Source of the DNA: UBA493 sp035655435 | Lineage (GTDB): Archaea > Iainarchaeota > Iainarchaeia > Iainarchaeales > Iainarchaeaceae | DNA: 12,033 nucleotides | NCBI GenBank assembly: GCA_035655435.1 | Contig: DASRUN010000018.1 | Location: 1 to 12,033 of the forward strand | Direction of reading: 5' to 3' | In this document: positions 6,548 to 12,033 of the stretch, piece after piece | Layout of the letters: every line of letters starts with the position of its first letter | Position numbering within the stretch: the first letter of the stretch is position 1 | Program-made: the position numbers and the translations under genes | The notes under the pieces: generated by a model | What the model saw: the letters and a program-made list of their open reading frames with translations, nothing else | Told to the model about the DNA's origin: nothing | The model's database searches: none

Positions 6548-9073
6548 CTATTTCTTCGTGAATTCTTCCAAATCACTCAAAAATCTTTTCAGAGTTTTTG
6601 GTAAGTGTTCTGTTTGGGTTGAAAATGCTTTTGCGGCAGAATTCAACAATTCTTGCGTTGTTCCTTTTGAGGTTTCTTTTGAAATAAGCTTCAAATCAAT
6701 TTTTTCGCCCTTCTTCACGGCTTTTTTTGCCGATTTCCACTTCTCAAAGAGTTCTTCCGCACGCTTTGGAACTTGAGAAGGAGAAACACCAAGGATTTCG
6801 GAAACTTCTTTCATCAAATCATCAACATTTCCTTTCTCCTGCTTTGCGGCTTTTCCGGCAGTATAATTAATTCTAATAATTCCATCCTGAACTTTTGTAG
6901 AACCAATGATTTTCAGTTCTTCCAAATCCGCAAGGGAATTTGCATGCGTTCCCCCACAGGCTTCGGAATCAGTTCCTATTGTAACAATCCTCAATTTTTT
7001 TCCCGGAACAAAACCGCCTTGATAAATGTGCATTCCGTACTTATCTTCCGCATCTTCTCTGGAAAGAATTTCGCTTTTCACTTTCAAATTCTTTTTTATT
7101 TTTTCATTGCAACAATCCTCAATCTGTTTCAATTCTTTTTCGGAAATCTGATCATAATGAGTAATGTCCAATCTTCCTTTTTCAAGAGTTTTTGCAGCGC
7201 CGGCCTGCCAAACATGAGGGCCGAGAACTTCATACGCACACAAGTTCACTAAATGCGCGGAACTGTGATGCTGCATTAATTGTTTTCTTCGTGCAAAATC
7301 AATTTTTCCCTTAACTTTATCTCCAACTTTTAGAGTGTTGGTTTCCAATTTATGCAGAACAACAGAATCCTGCTTGAAAACATCAACAACTTTCAATCCG
7401 TTTATTTCTCCAATATCGTGAATTTGTCCTCCGGAAGTAGGGTAAAAACGAGTTTCATCAAGCGCAACTAAATTATCCTTTGAATAAACAACTTTTGCGT
7501 CAAATTCGATTTTTGACCAATCATCAAAGTAAAGGATTTTTGTTTCAGGAACTTTTGAAAGATCAATTTTGAATTCTTTTTTCGTTGCAACCGCGTGTTC
7601 TGTTTTCTCATGGCGTTCGGCAACAAGAGAGTAAAAATCATCTGGAACTTCTAGCTCAATTCCCCTGGAAGCGGCTTCTTTTTTCACTTGCTCAGGCCTT
7701 ACTCCGTGAGAATCGTACAATTCCGTGAGCGTTTCCAAAGAAATTGATTTGCTTTTTGCAAGCTGGTTCACAATAATCTGCTTTGAACGCTGCTTGTTCT
7801 CCAAAAACTTCTTTTTTTCGTTTTCCAAAATCACGGAAACATTATCGAGCTTTTCAGAAAGCTCGGGATACATTGGTTTCAAAAATTTTGCATGCTCTTC
7901 CGCTAAATCGGGAAGAGAAATATCCCAATTATAATCATCAATAAAACCCAAAGCCCTTCTTAGAATGATTCTGAGATTATAGCCTCCGCCGACATTGGAA
8001 GGGAGAGCGTTATCATTCAATGCAACTAACGCGGCACGGGAATGCTCTCCAATGGAGTAAATCGCAGCCAATGGAAGTATTTTTTCTTTTAATTCTTTTA
8101 CATCGATTGAAAGTTTTTTTGCAATGGTGCTCCAAACTTTTTCAATGTCATCTGTTTCATCTACATTCAAAAGCGCGGAGTAAGGCAAAAACTTTTGCAT
8201 CAATTTTTCATCAGGCTTGTAGCCCGTAATTTTATAAAGTTTTTTTGCAACTGTGGGAAAAGTGGTTTCATACGAATTGCTTTTTCCTGTAGTTAACCAT
8301 GGAACTCTTTCATGGCCCTGACCCATATCAAGAACTTTAATATCCAATTCCTTGTAACTTGAATCAGTTTGCTCATATTGCATATACACTTGATTTCCGA
8401 TTTCCATTCCGCGCGCGAAAAACTCCATGCAAGGACCGAAAGTTCCTCCTCCGGCCCAAGCATCTTCATGAACAATTAATTCTTCTTTCGGAATTCCCAT
8501 TCCTTTTACAATCCAATTGAAATATTCATCCCAGTATTGCGATTGGTTGTAATTTTCTTTTTTTTCAAAATGCAATTGTCCAAGCATGTCAAAGCAAACA
8601 TAATGAGAACCTGTAATTCCGACATTATCAATGTCATTGAAACGCAAAGAGAGTTGTGGGATAATAACGGCGTTGCTTTTTGGTTTTATTTCCCCTTTAA
8701 CCACATAAGGTTGGAAAGGATAAACACTTGCGCCAACCCAATAAACATCAGGGCGCCATCGCGCGACAACAGGATATCTTTTGTACTCATAATAACCCAA
8801 CTTTTTGAAATAATCGCGGAAAGCTTTCCAGGTTTCTAAATAATCAAAACCTTTTTTTGAAGGAGGATTTCCAATAAAAGAATAACCCCCGGAACAATTT
8901 GAATCACCACAAACTTTTCTGTTTGTATCTAACGCCCAAAAGTTTTTCCCGCAACTGGAGCACTTTTTTCTGGAAAAACCATGCTCTTTGATCTTTGCAA
9001 CAGGATAGTTTTTTTCCGGCTCCGCTGAGGCCTTTTTCTTGTACTCGACCTTAATTTCCTTGTCGGATTTCAT
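6548..9073 (-). CDS. alaS: Alanyl-tRNA synthetase, archaeal type with shortened C-terminus
   Basis: Class II synthetase for tRNA-Ala, 841 residues against about 900 in typical archaeal AlaRS. The archaeal N-terminal zinc element is present: C38, C41, C55 and C60, followed by YSFIGNPP. The aminoacylation core covers about 76-380, including the motif 2 region around RWRPDVYWVG (105-114), the archaeal-style GGGTFGPCMEFF (208-219) and the glycine-rich motif 3 at GGGYNLRIILRRALG (362-376). The editing domain has its zinc/catalytic set H603, H607 (HSSAH), C706 and H710 (CGGTH). After about residue 745 only two helical repeats of the VP..PK.....F..W type remain (about 760-785 and 820-838), and the globular part of the C-Ala domain appears absent. 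The ATG is supported by a TATA-like box 26 nt upstream. RNase P RNA lies upstream on the same strand. Confidence 0.97.
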   Translation of the reverse strand: MKSDKEIKVEYKKKASAEPEKNYPVAKIKEHGFSRKKCSSCGKNFWALDTNRKVCGDSNCSGGYSFIGNPPSKKGFDYLETWKAFRDYFKKLGYYEYKRYPVVARWRPDVYWVGASVYPFQPYVVKGEIKPKSNAVIIPQLSLRFNDIDNVGITGSHYVCFDMLGQLHFEKKENYNQSQYWDEYFNWIVKGMGIPKEELIVHEDAWAGGGTFGPCMEFFARGMEIGNQVYMQYEQTDSSYKELDIKVLDMGQGHERVPWLTTGKSNSYETTFPTVAKKLYKITGYKPDEKLMQKFLPYSALLNVDETDDIEKVWSTIAKKLSIDVKELKEKILPLAAIYSIGEHSRAALVALNDNALPSNVGGGYNLRIILRRALGFIDDYNWDISLPDLAEEHAKFLKPMYPELSEKLDNVSVILENEKKKFLENKQRSKQIIVNQLAKSKSISLETLTELYDSHGVRPEQVKKEAASRGIELEVPDDFYSLVAERHEKTEHAVATKKEFKIDLSKVPETKILYFDDWSKIEFDAKVVYSKDNLVALDETRFYPTSGGQIHDIGEINGLKVVDVFKQDSVVLHKLETNTLKVGDKVKGKIDFARRKQLMQHHSSAHLVNLCAYEVLGPHVWQAGAAKTLEKGRLDITHYDQISEKELKQIEDCCNEKIKKNLKVKSEILSREDAEDKYGMHIYQGGFVPGKKLRIVTIGTDSEACGGTHANSLADLEELKIIGSTKVQDGIIRINYTAGKAAKQEKGNVDDLMKEVSEILGVSPSQVPKRAEELFEKWKSAKKAVKKGEKIDLKLISKETSKGTTQELLNSAAKAFSTQTEHLPKTLKRFLSDLEEFTKK

Positions 9074-9094
9074 GGACTAATTGAAGAATAAAAG

Positions 9095-9103
9095 GTTTTT
9101 AAG
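9095..9103 (-). promoter_or_regulatory. Putative TATA box for alaS
   Basis: On the - strand CTTAAAAAC is centred about 26 nt upstream of the alaS ATG at 9073. Spacing fits a leaderless archaeal transcript, and no ribosome-binding site is visible in the leader. Confidence 0.45.
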
Positions 9104-9171
9104 GGATTAGAAATAGAGCTTATCGCTTTTTCTTTTGGTTTCGCTTTTTGTTTCTTTCTTTTTCGGTCGCG

Positions 9172-9199
9172 TTTTTCTTTCTTTACAAAGAAAGAAAAA
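9172..9199 (-). terminator. Pyrimidine/purine inverted repeat after RNase P RNA
   Basis: Two perfect 13-nt arms (9172-9184 and 9187-9199) of T5CT3CT3 and its complement are separated by 2 nt. Read on the - strand, the T-rich arm begins directly after the CACC at the RNase P RNA 3' end, so the nascent RNA has a U-rich tract as in archaeal intrinsic terminators. The second arm could fold back on it. A further T-rich copy in opposite order lies at 9151-9163. A very similar element follows the 23S gene. Confidence 0.6.
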
Positions 9200-9457
9200 G
9201 GTGAGCAGCAGGGTGTAAGCCGCCTTCTGTTCCGGCCAAGAATCACTAAAAGCAAATTCTCTGTTCATTTCTGAACAACGGCCTCGCCAACATTCGACTT
9301 AGCGTCCAAAAGGACTTGCACCCAACTAAAGCCCGTTTCATCCTGCAAGCAGGTATCGTTTCTGTTGCTTTAGGCCCCCTCTCGGGACATGTGTTATTGC
9401 GGGTGGGCGGACTTTCCTCAGCGCAATAAAGCACCGACGGTTGGCCACCTGCTACTC
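9200..9457 (-). ncRNA. rnpB: RNase P RNA (compact)
   Basis: Catalytic RNA of RNase P, which removes 5' leaders from pre-tRNAs. On the - strand P1 is a 10-bp helix (9457-9448 with 9212-9203), and P2 is 7 bp (9447-9441 with 9239-9233). The universal GAGGAAAGTCC sequence gives the 5' half of P4 (9414-9406), which pairs with 9224-9217 in AGAAGGCGGCTTA and leaves the conserved bulged U. The ACAGAAACGATACC and GATGAAACGG conserved blocks follow, with hairpins resembling P8 (loop GAGA), P9 (CCTG-CTTG-CAGG) and P12 (GTCC-TTTT-GGAC). A GGCGAGGCC block (the region that lies near P15 in other RNase P RNAs) precedes a 6-bp GAAA-loop hairpin at 9277-9262. About 258 nt is short for an archaeal RNase P RNA (commonly about 300 or more). 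No clear GGU-containing L15 loop was seen. A TATA-like box sits 27 nt upstream of the 5' end. Confidence 0.93.
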
Positions 9458-9478
9458 AATAATATTGGTGCTTTGAAA

Positions 9479-9488
9479 GCTTTTAAAG
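9479..9488 (-). promoter_or_regulatory. Putative TATA box for RNase P RNA
   Basis: On the - strand CCTTTAAAAGC-type sequence is centred about 27 nt upstream of the first P1 base (9457). This matches the usual archaeal TATA-to-start distance and independently supports the RNA 5' end. Confidence 0.55.
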
Positions 9489-9490
9489 GT

Positions 9491-9508
9491 AACGAAAGGG
9501 TTTTTAAT
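9491..9508 (+). promoter_or_regulatory. Putative BRE/TATA for the basic hypothetical protein
   Basis: A purine-rich CGAAAGGG (BRE-like) is followed by TTTTTAAT centred about 25 nt upstream of the ATG at 9529. It overlaps the short region shared with the divergent RNase P RNA promoter. A leaderless message is likely. Confidence 0.4.
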
Positions 9509-9528
9509 GAAAAGAAAGTTAGTTTTTA

Positions 9529-10176
9529 ATGGCAAAAAAAAATAAAGGAAATCAAACCGGAAAAAATAGAAGACCTGATTTACAAAATAGAACAGCCAAA
9601 TTTGTACAAGCTACCGCACACATTGAACAATTAGCTGTTAGAAATGCGTCCGCCGACGGTTTTAAACAAAGCGCCAGAGCGTATGTTGAAGAAGCTATTT
9701 CAATTGCACGTAACTCAGGCAAAATAGAATCAAGTATTATGAATTCAGTAAACTTATTTTTGAGGACTGGAAGAGGATTTAACATTATCCGCGGTGCGAT
9801 AAACAACGCAAGAAAAACAAGAATGCCATACGAAGAGTTACTCACAAAAAAATTAAGAGCAACAAGAATCACACAACCAAATCTTGTTAATGCAGCAATC
9901 GAAGTCGATAGAAAATTAAGAGCCTCAATGGAACACCAGAATCCGGTTCCGGGAGATATATTTGGATTTGTTAATGATGCAACAAGACAACATGACATTA
10001 CTGAACTTACACATGCAGAAAAAATAACAAGGTTTTTTGTAAAAAGAGATAATACTGGAGAACTTAAATTCACAGCAGAATATGCCGCACTTGTAACAGG
10101 AATTCCGAAACCACTTGTTGCCGAACCAAGAGCAAAACCCGTACAACAAAGAAGATCTGGAAAAAGACAGAGATAG
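9529..10176 (+). CDS. Hypothetical basic protein, unrecognised family
   Basis: 215 residues; I do not recognise the family. It carries about 40 Lys/Arg against about 20 Asp/Glu, so it is strongly basic, with basic tails at both ends (KKNKG...KNRR at residues 3-15; QQRRSGKRQR at the C-terminus). It has no Cys or Trp, no signal peptide and no membrane segment. The middle looks largely helical, with runs such as AYVEEAISIARNSG and YEELLTKKLRATR. These traits fit a nucleic-acid- or ribosome-associated protein, but that is inference. Codon use differs from the neighbours: 6 of 13 Leu codons are TTA, against 1 of 46 in argS, which suggests a separate origin. It lies divergent to RNase P RNA and convergent with the 23S gene, so it is not in an operon. 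The start is fixed by the ATG and a TATA-like box 25 nt upstream. That the frame is a real gene is likely but not proven. Confidence 0.75.
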   Translation: MAKKNKGNQTGKNRRPDLQNRTAKFVQATAHIEQLAVRNASADGFKQSARAYVEEAISIARNSGKIESSIMNSVNLFLRTGRGFNIIRGAINNARKTRMPYEELLTKKLRATRITQPNLVNAAIEVDRKLRASMEHQNPVPGDIFGFVNDATRQHDITELTHAEKITRFFVKRDNTGELKFTAEYAALVTGIPKPLVAEPRAKPVQQRRSGKRQR

Positions 10177-10275
10177 TAAATTTACAAATTAAAAAAAATA
10201 GCTCACGCTAAGAATGTTAATTTTTTAGTAGAAAAAAAATATTACATTAAGTAGGCCAAATTAGTTTTAAATTTT

Positions 10276-10340
10276 CCAAAAAATTTTTTTCTTTTCTTTT
10301 TTGGTACAGCTTTTTTCTTTTCTTTTAAGAAAAGAAAAAA
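10276..10340 (-). terminator. Pyrimidine/purine inverted and direct repeats after 23S rRNA
   Basis: A 14-nt-arm inverted repeat, T6CT4CT2 with its complement (10311-10324 and 10327-10340), directly follows the CACC on the - strand just beyond the 23S 3' end. A 16-nt direct copy, T6CT4CT4, is found at 10285-10300 and 10311-10326, 26 nt apart. The outer copy is flanked by a further inverted repeat CCAAAAAA (10276-10283) and TTTTTTGG (10297-10304). The U-rich RNA produced fits an archaeal terminator for the rRNA transcript; on the + strand the same tracts could end the 9529-10176 transcript. Confidence 0.55.
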
Positions 10341-10628
10341 GGTGTCGCACATAGGTAAGGCTTGGTTTAGGAAGTTCTCTCGAGCGATTAGTATTAGTGG
10401 GCTTAACTTCTCGCCGAAGCTTGAAGCTTACACCTCTAACCTATCAAACCGGTCTTTTACCGGAGCTCTCGTCCCTAGCAACCACGGTTTTACGCGTGGC
10501 GGTTCAGGAATGAGTGTCTATTTTTAGGGGCTTCTTCGAGCTTAGATGCTTTCAGCTCTTATAAGCTATGGCGTAGCTACCCAGCGATGCCTTGTCAGAC
10601 AACTGGTTAACCAGTGGCCACGAAGCAG

Positions 10629-10643
10629 CGTTCCTCTCGTACT
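10629..10643 (-). other. Sarcin-ricin loop of 23S rRNA
   Basis: The universal factor-binding loop AGTACGAGAGGAACG is present without change on the - strand. It argues that the rRNA gene is functional in spite of substitutions elsewhere. Confidence 0.97.
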
Positions 10644-10790
10644 CACTGCTCCTTCCCCTCAGACACTCAACAACTCCAATAGATAGTATCCAAACTGGCT
10701 CGCACCGTTCTTAACCCAACTAACGTTCGGTTTTAATCAGTTAACACCTGCACCCTTGGCAGCTTATGCACTGCCAGGATACCAAGAGAC

Positions 10791-10852
10791 GACGGCGAGG
10801 TCGCAAACCGCGGGGTCGATGTGAACTCTCACCCGCGACCACTCGGTTACCC
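10791..10852 (-). other. Peptidyl-transferase centre strands of 23S rRNA
   Basis: The 5' strand GGTAACC (10851-10845) keeps the equivalents of A2450, A2451 and C2452 but has C where A2453 is expected. The 3' strand ACCTCGCCGTC (10801-10791) keeps C2501, G2502, G2505 and U2506 but has CC where A2503-U2504 are expected. Numbering is E. coli, aligned by eye. Confidence 0.8.
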
Positions 10853-12033
10853 CCAGGGTAAGTTCACTGTTAGACCAGAGCGCCATCAAAGCGCTACTGA
10901 CGTTCGCTAAGCCCTCATTTCTGATCCGCGAACCTTGCTTTGTGGTTCACAGTCAAGCGTGCTTTTACCTTTGCATTCTACGAAGAATTTCTGACTCTTC
11001 TGAGCACACCTTAGGGCGCCCCTGATACTTTTTCAGGGGCGTGCCACCCCAGCCCAACCACCAAGTCAAATGCTGTTCCCTTGCGGGTAAAGCGGCATAG
11101 TTTTCAAAGGACGGTGTTCCAGGATTGCTCCATAATTCCTAGCGAAATTATATCTACGCTCCCGTCTACGCTCCACATCGAAAACCATGCCACAACATCA
11201 GATTGTGGTAAACCTCCGTGGGGTCTTCTCTTCCCATTGGAATTCCGCGGCATGTTCACCGCGCATCGAGTTCATCAGGCCTCTATTCGGGACAGTGGGA
11301 ATCTCGTTACTCCGTTGGTGCAAGCCGGCAATCAACCGGCAAGGTATTACGCTACCATAAGAGCCTCAGAGTTAGGCCCGCTCTTTACCAGCGCTTAGGC
11401 CCCTTGAACGGGGATTTCACGTACTGGCAGTGAGCAGGAGTCAGCGACTATACAAACCATTGCTGGCTAGCAGTCACCTGTGTTTTTGATAAACAGTCGG
11501 ACTCCCTTTGTCATTGCAACCTGCAGTCTGCACTGCAGGCACCCCTTATACCTAAGATACAGGGCTATCGTTGCCGAATTCCCTGAATAGAGTTAAACCC
11601 TGAGACGTCTAGGCCTTCTCAGCCAGGGGCACCTTTCTCGGTTCTTGGTACGGTCACGCAAAATCCTTGTTGTTTCCATTTTCACGGGCTCCAGGCCTCG
11701 AACTTAGATTTCTCCTGTTCCAAGCTTTAAACCACTTCTCGCCATTACGGCTCTCCGTGGTTTTATACTTGTTAAATTCCGCGACAGCGGAACAAATCCT
11801 AGCCCAAAGCGTCTGAAAACAACCTATCGTTGCCGAAAACGTATTTGCATGGTATGCGAATATGAACGCATTTCCCTTTTGGCCACTACGTGTTACGTGT
11901 GGTCTTAGGACCGACTAACCCTTAGCTAACGATTAGCGCTAAGGAACCCTTGCCCTTTCGACGGAGAGGATTCTCACCTCTCTTTATTATTACTAGCACG
12001 AGGATCCATATCTCGAACAGATCCACGGGACAT

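Larger units (their letters stand above)
10364..12033 (-). rRNA. 23S rRNA, 3' part (continues past window edge)
   Basis: Large-subunit rRNA covering about E. coli position 1340 to the 3' end (end of domain III through domain VI). Landmarks on the - strand: AAGGGTTCC and GGTTAGTCGG blocks of domain III near 11920-11970; CTGTTTATCAAAAACACAGG near 11480-11500; helix 69 at 11379-11361; GAAGACCCC near 11227-11220, with G at the position of E. coli 2058 as is typical of archaea; the P-loop TGGGGTGG near 11050; the peptidyl-transferase strands at 10852-10842 and 10801-10791; the sarcin-ricin loop AGTACGAGAGGAACG at 10643-10629. The 3' end is set near 10364 by comparison with the ACTAAT...CTAAACC tail and is uncertain by about 15 nt. 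No intron was seen. Base composition is visibly more GC-rich than the protein genes. Several normally conserved core positions are changed (see findings). No 5S rRNA or tRNA follows it. Confidence 0.97.

Noticed and set aside
9121..9199. Pyrimidine-rich repeats as CRISPR repeats or insertion-sequence ends
   Set aside because: There are no regularly spaced spacers, no transposase and no target-site duplication; position after RNA 3' ends fits termination better.
9070..9434. Open frames at 9070-9255 and 9246-9434 (-)
   Set aside because: They overlap the RNase P RNA and its terminator repeat; the RNA structure explains the sequence.
9552..10149. Antisense 173- and 74-residue frames opposite the basic hypothetical gene
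   Set aside because: The + strand frame has an ATG with a promoter-like element at the right distance and a coherent basic composition. The antisense frames give hydrophobic, Cys-rich shadow sequences and have no promoter.
10342..11433. Open frames on the + strand at 10342-10527, 11081-11398 and 11218-11433
   Set aside because: They lie inside the 23S rRNA gene in antisense and have no protein-family features.
10364..12033. Intron or homing-endonuclease insertion in 23S rRNA
   Set aside because: Conserved blocks follow each other in the expected order and spacing, with no long insertion and no endonuclease-like frame.
10364..12033. 23S copy as a decayed pseudogene
   Set aside because: Helices such as H69 and the GCCGG/CCGGC stem are kept by compensating changes, and the sarcin-ricin loop and catalytic bases are intact, which random decay would not give.

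Overview
The window looks like chromosome from an AT-rich archaeon with compact genes, most likely of the DPANN type; the lineage cannot be fixed from this sequence alone. The archaeal signals are an archaeal-architecture AlaRS, TATA-like boxes 25-28 nt ahead of start codons with no Shine-Dalgarno motif (leaderless mRNAs), and G at the 23S position equivalent to E. coli 2058. Against this background stand two bacterial-looking genes: a long RelA/SpoT-homologue (RSH) and a bacterial-type LeuRS.

Layout: 2-1543 (+) is the 3' part of argS. 1586-3271 (+) is an RSH protein with an intact ppGpp-hydrolase site and an apparently dead synthetase site. 3277-5967 (-) is leuS, converging on the RSH gene with 5 bp between stops. 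5968-6020 is a divergent promoter in which one palindromic TATA box appears to serve both leuS and a single-domain asparaginase-like gene (6021-6545, +). 6548-9073 (-) is alaS, tail to tail with the asparaginase-like gene. 9200-9457 (-) is a compact RNase P RNA. 9529-10176 (+) is an unrecognised, strongly basic 215-residue protein with atypical codon use. 10364-12033 (-) is the 3' part of a 23S rRNA, about E. coli positions 1340 to the end, cut by the window edge.

Most of the content is translation machinery: three aminoacyl-tRNA synthetases, RNase P RNA, 23S rRNA and an alarmone-metabolism protein. Both stable RNA genes end in CACC followed directly by a homopyrimidine/homopurine inverted repeat, which suggests a shared 3'-end signal.

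The points most worth a second look are: (1) an RSH whose hydrolase residues are all present but whose synthetase catalytic Glu and substrate Arg are replaced; (2) a 23S rRNA with substitutions at normally near-invariant positions around the peptidyl-transferase centre, A-loop and helix 69, while the main catalytic bases and several helices are kept; (3) the unknown basic protein between the two RNA genes; (4) the twin pyrimidine/purine hairpins; (5) the shared palindromic promoter. No CRISPR array, insertion sequence, tRNA or 5S rRNA was found, and no gap between features exceeds 300 bases.
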